The notes under the pieces: model-generated | Databases searched by the model: none | What the model saw: only the letters and a program-made list of their open reading frames with translations | What the model was told of the DNA's origin: nothing | Assembly (NCBI GenBank): GCA_036939355.1 | Contig: JALLAP010001886.1 | Span: 1-15,557 of the forward strand | Direction of reading: 5' to 3' | DNA: 15,557 bases | Origin: Thalassiosira profunda | Lineage: Eukaryota; Bacillariophyta; Thalassiosirophyceae; Thalassiosirales; Thalassiosiraceae | Translations under genes and position numbers: made by a program | Shown: in pieces, positions 1 through 8,128 of the stretch | Position numbering within the stretch: position 1 is the first letter of the stretch | Layout: each line of letters opens with the position of its first letter

Positions 1-484
1 TCCATCCGTTTGAACTGGTCTCGAAGTTGGCGTACTTTCCCGGGCGGGTGTACACCTGCACCCGCTGGTTTGCCGCCCTTGTGCCTGAGTAGATGTCGAT
101 GGATGTGATGGACAGATCCCGCCGCGCCCGGACGTAGAACATGACGCCTTGGGCGCCGCGCCCACCGACGTCGGCGGTTTTCAGGCGGAGATTTCCGCAG
201 TCCTGGCGGCAGGACGACGTGGTTTCTGTGCCGTCGCAGCGGCCGTCGCCGCAGATAGCGTTGGTGCTGGTCAGGTTGCGAGCAGCGTGCACGTGATGTG
301 CATCATCGTCCTCCTCCTGATGCCGAGGCTCGAGCCCGCGTCGGAGGGATTCTTCTACGAGGCGGAGGTTATCATCTGCGTTCGAAGTGATGTCGAGGGG
401 CGTTCGGAGGCCGCCCTGGGCACTTGCCGCGCCGAAGAGGGCGAAGAGGAGGAGGAGGACGGAGTGATACCGCCGCATTGTCAT
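1..484 (-). CDS. Secreted protein with CGDGxCDG Cys motif, 5' part only
   Basis: The minus strand is open from ATG 484 (or the in-frame ATG 478) to the left edge, about 161 codons, so the C-terminal part lies outside the window. The N-terminus is a clear signal peptide: a short basic stretch (MRRY), a Leu-rich core, then Ala-Ser-Ala-Gln as a likely cleavage site near residue 20. An acidic, His-containing linker follows. Around residues 88-108 there is a Cys motif ICGDGRCDG...C...DCG, with four Cys and regularly placed Asp/Gly. After it comes a beta-rich segment with the pattern GVMFYVRARRDLSITSIDIYSG and VQVYTRPGKY. From memory, similar paired segments (CGDGxCDGxE plus 'G-MF-V-A...I-V-VYT-G-Y') occur in families of secreted or surface proteins in diatoms. 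That is recollection, not a search result. The function is unknown; an extracellular or cell-wall role is inferred. No intron is needed in the visible part. Confidence 0.72.
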   Translation of the reverse strand, partial: MTMRRYHSVLLLLFALFGAASAQGGLRTPLDITSNADDNLRLVEESLRRGLEPRHQEEDDDAHHVHAARNLTSTNAICGDGRCDGTETTSSCRQDCGNLRLKTADVGGRGAQGVMFYVRARRDLSITSIDIYSGTRAANQRVQVYTRPGKYANFETSSNGW

Positions 485-572
485 TGTTTGAACGGCAGAT
501 TGCAAATCGATAGCAGTGGTGGGTCGTCGGCATCTGATTGGTTGCTGGCGAACGAGATTGTGGGCTGGGGGG

Positions 573-600
573 CCCCAATACATGCCGACATGTAATGGGG
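573..600. promoter_or_regulatory. 12-bp inverted repeat (hairpin) near the secreted-protein start
   Basis: CCCCAATACATG (573-584), a CCGA loop (585-588) and CATGTAATGGGG (589-600) form an inverted repeat that matches at 11 of 12 positions. It lies about 90 bp upstream of the ATG at 484. It could be a dimeric transcription-factor site or a hairpin in the 5' UTR. The symmetry is directly visible; the function is inference. Confidence 0.45.
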
Positions 601-625
601 CGAAGGGAATGGAGGGGAGGGGGGG
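597..625 (+). other. Four G-runs with short loops (G-quadruplex motif)
   Basis: Reading the plus strand, runs of 4, 3, 4 and 7 G are separated by loops of 4, 6 and 1 nt. This meets the usual G3+ with loops of 1-7 pattern. The motif begins inside the right arm of the 573-600 inverted repeat, so the two structures compete for the same bases. It is on the template strand's complement for the minus gene starting at 484. Confidence 0.4.
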
Positions 626-1085
626 CGAGGCGAGATGAGAGGACATCGCTCGGCACATCAAAACCGGCCTTGGCCAATTTTTCAGCCTACATAGGAATAG
701 TATTTGATAAGGATACCTTTGAGTGAAAAGCTGGAGTCTCGATGAAACATTCAGAGGGCTAGAATGGGGTACGATACGTACAATGGTGGGGAGGCTCGAT
801 GAAAGATTTGGGGAGGATACAATCGGCACCAGCAAGTCAACAGTGGTGAAATTTGGATACTGGATACCTCTGGCTGCATGTAGATATCTGACACATCCCC
901 ATTGTACGGTACCTATTGTAGATGCCCTCCCTTATTTCAGCCGCCCAATCTTACTTTTGAAGTTTCTTGGAAAATTGAATCTCTTTGAAATCTCTCCCGA
1001 GAGGCTTTTGCTGGAAATTTTGATTGCTTTTGAAATCTCAAAGCGTCAGGGAGAGCATTCTGTCGAGCACAGGGGCTGATGTGAG

Positions 1086-1934
1086 ATGAGCAGCTCTCGT
1101 CTCCGACGGCAGTGCCTCGGCTGCCTTCGGCATTGCTTCGGCTGCCTCAAGCCCCTCGCTGTGCCCATCTTATTCCTCGTCGCCATCGCCTCATCTGCCT
1201 GCTTCCTCCCATTCGCACGAGTAAACTATTCAATGCACGTCATCGATCCAGACGATGTATGGCAGCACCAGCTCGATGGCACGCCCATCCCGGTTTACAC
1301 CAAGCAGATACCCCTCGACGTGAGGCTCTACGGCGTCTGCGGCCAAACGGACAATCTCAAACAAATCCAACAGAACAAGGAGGTTCTCTTGGAGGCGGGC
1401 AACCACGGCACTTCTCAACAAGCTCCAAAGAGCTACACGAATCGCCTCCAGTATTTGCTCGACACCAAGCTGAGAAAATTGGCAGTGTGCGACGACGAGG
1501 CCAACAGGCTATCCGAGGATCTCCAAATCGCCACGTGGGTCTCTGCTGGATTGTTTGTATCAGTACTGCTGATGTTGGCAGGCGTTCTATCCCTGTTGGC
1601 GGTTGTGCTTCATGCCGTCAACGTCAAGTCCCGAGCAGGGGATGCGTCCGATCGATACAGAGCAAGCAGTGCCGTAGAAGTGCTCTCCGAGGCCGTCTCG
1701 TGGATATCTTTTCTCGCCACATTCGCGTTCACCGCCTTCACTTGGAACGAAAGGCGAAGCTCCAATTCGTCCTACGGTCTCGGATACTTCCTAATGTTGG
1801 TTGCCACAATTGTCATCTTTTGCCGGAGATTTGTTGGGTCGTCCGCTAAGGCCGTTCGGTCAAGGTGGCGGCCCTCTGCTAAGACTCACAAAAGAAAGGA
1901 GAGCGGTTCCGCTCCGCTGCCCAATATTGTGTGA
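1086..1934 (+). CDS. Four-helix membrane protein with N-terminal Cys cluster
   Basis: One exon of 282 codons begins at ATG 1086. Predicted hydrophobic segments lie near residues 22-43, 150-178, 203-221 and 230-247. Between helices 1 and 2 is a roughly 105-residue loop with Cys85 and Cys135, which could form a disulfide if the loop is extracytoplasmic. The N-terminus carries four cysteines in CX2CX3CX2C spacing (C10, C13, C17, C20) next to Arg/Lys, which suggests S-acylation or metal binding. The C-terminus is basic (RSRWRPSAKTHKRK) and probably cytosolic. One large loop between TM1 and TM2 with short loops elsewhere recalls claudin/PMP22-like tetraspan proteins, but I see no family signature, so no function is assigned. 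The stop codon lies 5 bp from the stop of the convergent importin gene. Confidence 0.75.
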   Translation: MSSSRLRRQCLGCLRHCFGCLKPLAVPILFLVAIASSACFLPFARVNYSMHVIDPDDVWQHQLDGTPIPVYTKQIPLDVRLYGVCGQTDNLKQIQQNKEVLLEAGNHGTSQQAPKSYTNRLQYLLDTKLRKLAVCDDEANRLSEDLQIATWVSAGLFVSVLLMLAGVLSLLAVVLHAVNVKSRAGDASDRYRASSAVEVLSEAVSWISFLATFAFTAFTWNERRSSNSSYGLGYFLMLVATIVIFCRRFVGSSAKAVRSRWRPSAKTHKRKESGSAPLPNIV

Positions 1935-1939
1935 TCGTT

Positions 1940-4900
1940 CTACCGCGTCGCTTCCTCCAGCTTTCGCAGCGTATCGTTGTCTATTATGCCAAGAAACTCT
2001 TGATACGACTGTCCGAGCGCATTCGGCAGACCGTTCAGCTTGGCAGCCACTGCCTCCGGAAGTGGCGTGGTGCAAGCAACATCCTGCAAAAGAATAGACT
2101 TAGAAGAATGGAGAGAGAAGGGCAGCGTAAACTATCAACACGCAATTCTTACCTTCGCCCGTAGCTCCTGCAACAGTGATTCATACGCATCTGACCCAAT
2201 GTCCACCGTCTCCTCTTCTTCGCCGTAGCCCACCTCAAAAGAGAGGAGGTTGCTGCCATCGGCGTTGATATTCTCCAGCAAATACACAGTTCTGCCGAAT
2301 ATTTCATTCGACTTCCCCAAAACAGCGTTGTAGCAGGTTGGCAACGGACTGGGCGGGTAGAATGACAAAAGAAGCAATGCCCACAACTTCTGAAACAACA
2401 ATCCGTGGGCTCCGTTTCCTGCGACCGCATATTTGTCGAGATAGAGAGATATCAACTCCTCTGCTCCGAAAGTATTGCCCGAAGGAAGCGCAACGGGCAG
2501 CAGAGACTCCATTGCCGAAGGCGTAGCCAGCAGTGTCCGAGCCAACGCTGTGAGGTATAACACAATCACTCGATCTGGTTCGGCGTTAGCGTCCTTGTAA
2601 TATCTGCAAGCACATGCCGTAGTGATCTCTTTCAGGACACCGCAGCTTTGCAGCAAGGAGCCGCCTTCGACAGGAAAAGAACGCAGGAGGGCCTCGACGA
2701 CCAACCAAACATATGCTGTACCCCGAGGTCGAACCTTCCCAACAGTGTTGCCCAATACGGTCTGAAGCGTCGCGGCGTGTTCGTTCAGGAACGCTGCCTG
2801 CCCAAGACTAATGTAGTGCTCCGTGATTCGCATCAATACCATGAGATTGTCCAGATCTTTGCTCAACTCGGCAGCTCGAATAAAGAGCTTGCCCATCAAT
2901 GGATCGTATGCTCTAGAAAGCCGGAGGAAAGTCCACCACAATCTCAGAGCCTCTTCAACCAGAAATACGTTCTCCTGCCTCGAGAAGCCTTCGTCGATCA
3001 TCGGCAAGGCAGTTGGATATAAGACTGCGCAGCTTTCAGGCCCGACAAATGCCGCAATGCATGACAGAATGGTCAGCACGTTTCGTTTCAGCAGTAGGTT
3101 TTGTTCTGTGGCATTGTCCCATATCTTCGATAGAGGTGCGACGATGGCGTTCAGCGTGTAGCTTGGAATCGAGCCACCCGTTGCACCGACATAGGTGACG
3201 AGATTCGACATCAGATCAAGGCACGACGAGCGAGACTCCACTTCGCTGCATTCGTTGGTGAGCTGATACAGCGCCGGCACCACCGGTTGGACGATCGAGT
3301 TGAGGAGCATTGGGTACTCCTCGCACTGGGGAAGCAACGCCTCCAAGGCTTGAACTGCAGTCAGCCGGACGCAAATGTCGTTTTCCGCTGAAAGCGCAGA
3401 AGTCAACATGCCCAAAGGGTTGTTTGTTGCGTATGACACCACTTCGTGATGAGCATTACAAGACAGAAGCCAGATAATTCGCCGTCGCAGGATGGGAAGC
3501 TGAGTTGACTAAGATCAAGTGCTGAGCGTGAGACGACATAGCAGCAGTACAATCGCAGCGCAAACGATGCATCATTCTTACCGGTTGAGGGTTGCTCTGC
3601 AGCAGCGAGCCTAAGCATTCCCCAAGAGATGAATGATACCACGATTGGAAGTTGAATGCTTCAGGATGCCCCTCCAAGAGGCTTCCTGCCAATCCAGCCG
3701 CAGTGTAAATGGCATCCCACTGAAGAATGATATCCATCGCAACGTTTTCACCCCGCGAGAGACCTTCACCGCCCAATGGCAAAGCCGAAGACACAGTCCC
3801 TGCTGATGCACCACTTTCTATTTCCACTGCCAATCTCTGCGACGCCACGTTCGTCAGCATCCCAACAAACCAAGGCAGGACTGTATCTTTGGTGAATGGG
3901 CTCTCTACCAAAGCTAGGAAGAGATTTTGCGCAGCGCATCCCACATCGTCGCGCGCCAGCTCCCAGTGATAGAATCCTTCCGGGTAGTCCTGCCATTGCA
4001 GAGCGTCATCGTCCTCGTCATTCCCAGGCAAGAGATGCATAGAGAACAGCTGAAGGACCGTCGGAGCCAACGTTTGGATCACCCGGGGTGTAAAGAAGCT
4101 TTGCAGCACCTCTTTGGCAGCGTCTGTGTCTGTATATTTCGCATTCCCCACCACGTTTGCCATGAGGGTAACAAAAGCGATTGTGAATTGGCCCGGTTGT
4201 GGGTTGCCGCTTGCCACGCCTCTCTCGTTTCCAACACCCAGAGTGCGCATCAGCGAGGCGTAGAACAATTCGAGGAAGGGTTTCAGATACCTCACAAACG
4301 CCAGTGGATGCGATTGTTGCAGATTCACAATCAGGTCGCAGTGCACACTCAGGAGTTCTTTTGTCGACGTCCAAAGATTGTCGTTCGTTGCATATCTGAC
4401 GTCGAGCCACTGCGAAAGAAAGGAATGAATCAACGTCAGCACCTGATCCACCCGCGGGGCTGTCGTGGCCTCCTCTGCCAACTTGGAGAACGACGAGCAC
4501 ATCAGGTGAGACACCACTCTTGATGTGACCGTGGCGTATTGTAGTGCAGCCTTGTGTTCTTCTTCCATTCCATTCGGCGCGCTTCTCAACGAGTCTATCT
4601 CCTGCAATGCAGGTATCAACCCACTTTCTATCAGTGATCCCAAATGCTGAGTTGCAACCGCGTTTCGGTACTTCTTGTCCACGAGCAATCGTTGCGTGCT
4701 CATTTCCGACAACACAGCTTCTAAAGCATTCATTGTGTTGTAAAAAATCGTATTGCATATTCGTTGATGTTGCAGTTCCAGCTGATTCTGCTGTTGTTGC
4801 CGTTTCAGTGTTTGTGCACCCTTCACCCCCTCAACCAATGTGGGGATGAGTTGATGAAACTTCAACGGCAAATCCATCCTCGCGATCTTGGACAGCAGAG

Positions 4901-5327
4901 ATGCGGCGTTGGTCTGGAGGGGTCTGTCTTGTATCAACTCGATTTGCTGGCTCGTCAATTCATGTAAATTCGTCACGAAGCTGATCTGATTGCTGTGGCC
5001 ATCAGCTCTCCCCGCCAGCACCAACTGCAGCAGTGCCTGTCGGACCAGCTGCTTAACGCCCTCAGTCAACAGTATCTTGGGCGCCCCGACTTTTCCTCTC
5101 CCCTTGTCCTTCCACCTCCGCACCACTGCTGCTTTCAGCGCCAGCACCGCTGCGAGGCGAAGGGTGGATGGTGCGGCGCCCATCAACGAGACGAGGGCGA
5201 CGACGTATTGATCTGTCTGCGTTTCTTCCCATCGCATCAGCGCATCTTGGGCTTGTTGGATGGCTGCCGGCGACGACGGCGAGTGAAGGCATTGCAGCGC
5301 CGCTTGGATTTGCGGCTGCAGCGCCAT
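1940..5327 (-). CDS. IPO11: Importin-11-like karyopherin (three exons)
   Basis: Importin-beta family nuclear transport receptor, about 1078 aa (human importin-11 is about 975). Exons on the minus strand are 5327-3582, 3499-2153 and 2083-1940. Intron 1 (3581-3500, 82 nt) runs GTAAGA to ACTCAG and intron 2 (2152-2084, 69 nt) runs GTAAGA to TTGCAG. All junctions are phase 0. The start at 5327 leads directly into the importin N-terminal region: ALMRWEE, then RLAAVLALKAAVVRRW, then SKIARMDLPLKFHQLIPTL, matching the IPO11 pattern of WE, AVLYFK..I.RYW and AKVARLD.P..WPELIPTL. After intron 1 the sequence LRRRIIWLL matches the IPO11 LRRRVIWLIGQW region, and LLLKRNVLTILSCI plus VFLVEEALRLWW match later HEAT repeats. 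An acidic run (GNDEDDDAL) precedes YPEGFYHWE. It should act as a Ran-GTP-dependent cargo carrier at the nuclear pore. The assignment to importin-11 rests on recalled family motifs. Confidence 0.88.
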
Positions 5328-5970
5328 GGTTGATGAGTGGGATGTGCCAGGATGTGCCGGCGGGGGGGCCGGGATTTTATGTGCATGCGCGGCGCGCGCG
5401 GGCTACGCGGGATTTTGTGGACGTGGAAGTACAAGAAGGACGGAAGGATGGAGTGATGACAGCTCCACGCTCCACACTGCATGCTCAACAGGGGCAAATC
5501 TCAACACACCTTCACCATCCACACCTTTGCCTTTGCATGCGGCGGCGGCTCCGGATAAGCGGGCTGGGGTGGGCGGCCGGCGGCCGGCGGTCTGCGGGCG
5601 GGATCTTCTCGGCAGCGGCGCCTTTTCATTGCAACTGCAAATATGTGATGTCGCGGGCACGCACGTGTACGTGATGTGTCCTGACTAACCCTGACTCTTC
5701 TGGCTGACAGTTGTGCAGCCGAGCCCAAATCGAAGTCGACGTTCTGGAAGTCGACGTTGCAGAGGCTGGCCTTGCCGGTCGATATTGTCATCAAACTCTC
5801 GCCGCATTTCAACGACATATTTGCAATGGTCGAATTCCATCAACCAAACGAGCTGAGATCAGTTCAGGGGCGCCGAAGAAAGCGTCCTGTGAGAGATCCT
5901 ATGCAGCGTGTTTAAACCAATCGAAGCTCCCGGGAGGGGGCGTCAGTTGCAACCCGGCGTGGGATCTGCA
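5328..5970. other. Divergent promoter region, possible small exon
   Basis: About 640 bp separates the importin start (5327, minus) from the first in-frame ATG of the coiled-coil gene (5971, plus). The importin side is GC-rich and has an alternating purine-pyrimidine stretch at 5378-5400 with Z-DNA potential. A CACGTG box sits near 5661-5666. At 5684-5710 there is a plausible intron 3' end on the plus strand (CTAAC branch site, then CTGACAG), followed by about 200 nt with protein-like reading on both strands (see 5711-5916). Otherwise I see no gene. Confidence 0.5.
5711..5916. other. Possible small exon, strand unresolved
   Basis: On the plus strand, frame 0 is open from about 5711 to the TAA at 5913-5915 and reads in a protein-like way (TFWKSTLQRLALPVDIVIKL...). 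It follows a good acceptor at 5710 with a CTAAC branch site, and a short 5' exon from ATG near 5649 would fit. On the minus strand, an ATG at 5818 also opens a plausible frame (MSLKCGESLM...NVDFQNVDFD). A 12-bp direct repeat, GAAGTCGACGTT at 5732-5743 and 5747-5758 (period 15), keeps frame on either strand. I cannot choose a strand and assign no function. It may be an exon of the downstream coiled-coil gene, a separate tiny gene, or noncoding. Confidence 0.22.
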
Positions 5971-7729
5971 ATGGCCTGCATTCGCTCACTTTTCGCGACG
6001 AAGGCGCTCATAATTTCTCCAGAGGAGCAACAACCACGCCACATGCACCCATCCATCATGCCCGCCACTCCAACCCAGATGAACCTCCGCAGGAGCCCTC
6101 GCCGCAGCACCCAGACACGCACCGCGAATGCTTTATCGAAGGTTCCGCTCGGATCGCTGCGGAAGGGTGACCGGCGGTCCCTCGGTACGCTGAATCGGCC
6201 GGGGGCGGCGCCTCGTCTCACGCCTACCAAGGCGAGCGTCGCTTCTCCTCTGGGAGGCAAGGAGAACAACTGCCAGGACGGTGAAGAAGATGGCAAGCCA
6301 TTCGCCGCGACGGAGCCTAGTGACCGTAACCTGTTGGCCAGCGATGACGACAGCGAGGACAGTCTAGATCATCCTCCTTTCGACTCGTCCCTGTCTGGAA
6401 AGTACCGATCTGACCCCTCCAGCGATGGCTCCCATGCTAGCTGCTCCTCAGCCTGGGCAGGTGAGAAGGTGGTGGTCGATGCAGATGCTCACTATCCCTC
6501 CGTGCCCACAGAGATCAAGATCGAAGCGATGGAGAGCGTTGATGGTTCAGTTGGATTGAACGATGACGCTGACGCCCTGGGAGATGATGATTTCCGTGCT
6601 GCCAACGCTGGAGGAGACGGTGGTACGAAGAGTGGCGATGAAGCATCCGTCGTGCTTGCTGTGGTCAAGAAGAGGTTGACGATGGCTCGCGAGGAGTTGA
6701 GTTTCAGGCCGCCAACGACGGAGGAGATGGTGGTGCGAAGAGTGGTGAAGTCGAGGAGTCGAGGGCGAAGATTCGAGCGGCCTCCAAGATGATGATGTCG
6801 TTATATGCCCTGGCCTGCGGGACCAGCTAGAGGAGGAGCGGAAATCGCTGCGACAGTACCAGGATCTCTACGCTGACGCCACCTCTGAAAACAGTGCCAA
6901 GGATGCCATCATCAAACAGCGCACAGAGGAGCGTGATACGGCGAACGATGCAGTGAAGGGCCTGAAGGAGCAGCTTGCTGCCACCGATATCCAGCGGAAC
7001 GCGTACAAAGCAAAGAACGAGTTGCTGCACGTAAAGCTTGGCAAAGCAAGTGCCCGAGCAGAGGAAGCCGAGAAGAAGCTGGGTCAACGCGACGCTGAGC
7101 TGGCCGAGTGCAAGTCTGCGCACGAGAGACAAATGAAGACCTTTAAGACGGTACTGAAAGAGGAGTCGGAAGCGGATGTCGTTGCAGAGCGCAACCGTGG
7201 ACGTGCTAGGGAGGAGACGTGGACGAAAAGGCTGGCCAAAAGCAACACTGATAAGGAAAAGCTCCAGGCCGATGTCGATGCTGTCAGGGGCGAGCGTGAT
7301 GAGGACCGCAACCGCGCGCGTGCTAGCGAGAAGGCATGGGCGGACAAGCTGGCTAAGAGCAACGCTGGGCTGATAAAGTATCGGTTGGAGAATGAGAAGC
7401 TCAAGCTCGCTGTCGACGCAGAGCGCAACAATAGACGTGTTCGAGAGAAGGCCTGGGAGGTGGAGCGTGAGCGAAGCAATTCCGAGCTGCAGAAAGCCAA
7501 CACAAGGTTGTCCCAGTACGAAGCTATCGACACCAGGTTCAAACAGTGCATCGAGGACAAAAAACAGATGGCGGCCGCGAATGTCGAGTTGGAGGAGAGG
7601 CTTCGGAAAGCCAAAGCTTTGGCCTTGGTCTTGGGCTTGGGCTCGCTTTTGATTCTCACACTCGTACCGTCAGCAATTCGTCAAGCCTTGGCCGTGGGTC
7701 TGGTTCTTCTCGTTTGTTTTGGCATTTGA
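5971..7729 (+). CDS. Coiled-coil, C-terminally membrane-anchored protein; split frame
   Basis: The first frame is open upstream of 5971 but only from a GTG, so the first ATG is 5971. ATG 6043 or 6058 are alternatives. It encodes a disordered N-terminus with Ser/Thr-Pro sites (PATPTQ, RRSPRRS, RLTPTK), a KEN tripeptide (GGKENN) and acidic stretches, and stops at the TGA at 6790-6792. A second frame, open from 6749 to 7729, encodes about 260 residues of charged coiled coil. This includes three tandem modules of 35-45 residues (AERNRGRAREETW.., EDRNRARASEKAW.., AERNNRRVREKAW..) and ends in two hydrophobic segments, so it is probably a tail-anchored hairpin. Splicing out 6745-6826 would join the frames into a protein of about 558 aa. 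SP/TP and KEN motifs could mean cell-cycle-dependent phosphorylation and turnover, which is inference. The family is not recognised. The pieces may also be one damaged gene or contain an assembly error. Confidence 0.6.
6461..6511 (+). other. Optional 51-nt intron-like segment inside the coiled-coil gene
   Basis: CAG|GTGAGA at 6461 and CCCACAG ending at 6511 make strong-looking splice sites around 51 nt that keep the reading frame. Because the segment has no stop and encodes an ordinary acidic stretch (GEKVVVDADAHYPSV), it may simply be coding. It is shorter than the confident introns in this window. Confidence 0.2.
6587..6765 (+). repeat. Two diverged copies of a 110-bp-period repeat
   Basis: The stretch from about 6587 (TTTCCGTGCTGCCAACGC.., anchor GCCAAC at 6601) recurs from about 6701 (TTTCAGGCCGCCAACGAC.., anchor at 6711). 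Both copies share GGAGGAGA-GGTGGT-CGAAGAGTGG. The offset is 110 nt, which is not a multiple of three. Copy 1 therefore reads FRAANAGGDGGTKSGDE in the N-terminal frame, whereas copy 2 gives the related FQAANDGGDGGAKSGE only in another frame. The repeat is where the gene changes frame. Confidence 0.6.
6745..6826 (+). other. Candidate 82-nt intron joining the two frames
   Basis: GTGAAG at 6745 and GACCAG ending at 6826 bound 82 nt, which is one more than a multiple of three. Removing it takes the N-terminal frame directly into the coiled-coil frame (..VVRRV then LEEERKSL..). Its length equals that of importin intron 1. Against it, there is no good branch site, and the acceptor's pyrimidine tract is poor. 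An indel or pseudogene is the alternative. Confidence 0.33.
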
Positions 7730-8128
7730 TGACGCATCTTCGAGACATTGCTATTCGGGCGCAGTGAGAGAGAAGCAAAGAACGGAAGATGTGATATTGA
7801 GACAGATTCTTGACGGGATGGGTCGATTGACGATGAGGTCTTCAGATCTATTCGACATTCGTGCGCAAAGTTGGACGTTTATTCAGTGCAGTGGCCATTG
7901 CTTTGCACCTCCCCCGACTTCCACGTAGATCCCCTTTGAACATCCTACTCTATTTAACAGTTCTACTCGCTATAAATACACCCGGCTCCGGCGCGGTTGG
8001 AGACATCTCCCCCGTCCTTTCGTCCCAACTTTAACCCGCCCCATCCTTCAATAATCTCCCCTTTCCACCGACTTGACTCGCCTCTTCAGCGGTCACCATT
8101 TCTCCCTTTTCCTCGCTCTTGTCCTCTC
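7730..8128. other. Convergent intergenic region; isolated TATAAATA
   Basis: About 400 bp lies between the stop of the coiled-coil gene (7729, plus) and the stop of the small secreted gene (8129, minus), so it should hold both 3' UTRs. No reading frame here has coding character. A TATAAATA at 7971-7978, followed by a pyrimidine-rich stretch, looks like a plus-strand core promoter. Nothing convincing is encoded downstream of it except the antisense of the secreted gene. Confidence 0.5.

Larger units (their letters stand above)
485..1085. other. Intergenic region between divergent genes (shared promoter)
   Basis: About 600 bp separates the divergent starts at 484 (minus) and 1086 (plus). I see no convincing gene. 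Open frames here lack coding character, and the longest, at 723-1079, reads as random composition. The part nearest the minus gene is G-rich and contains a near-perfect hairpin (573-600) followed by four G-runs (597-625). The part nearest the plus gene is AT-richer, with a repeated TTTGAAATCTC (near 984 and 1028). It presumably carries both promoters and 5' UTRs, but I cannot place a TATA box or start site. Confidence 0.6.

Noticed and set aside
723..1079. 118-codon open frame before the four-helix protein
   Set aside because: It lacks recognisable motifs and starts with a non-ATG codon. A faint similarity (DER..GTSK) to a frame near 631-690 is too short to show a repeat or gene.
5888..6022. 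Intron from GTGAGA near 5889 to TTTCTCCAG at 6022, linking the 5711 frame to the coiled-coil gene
   Set aside because: The splice sites look good, but the junction is in the wrong phase and reaches a stop within about 20 codons.
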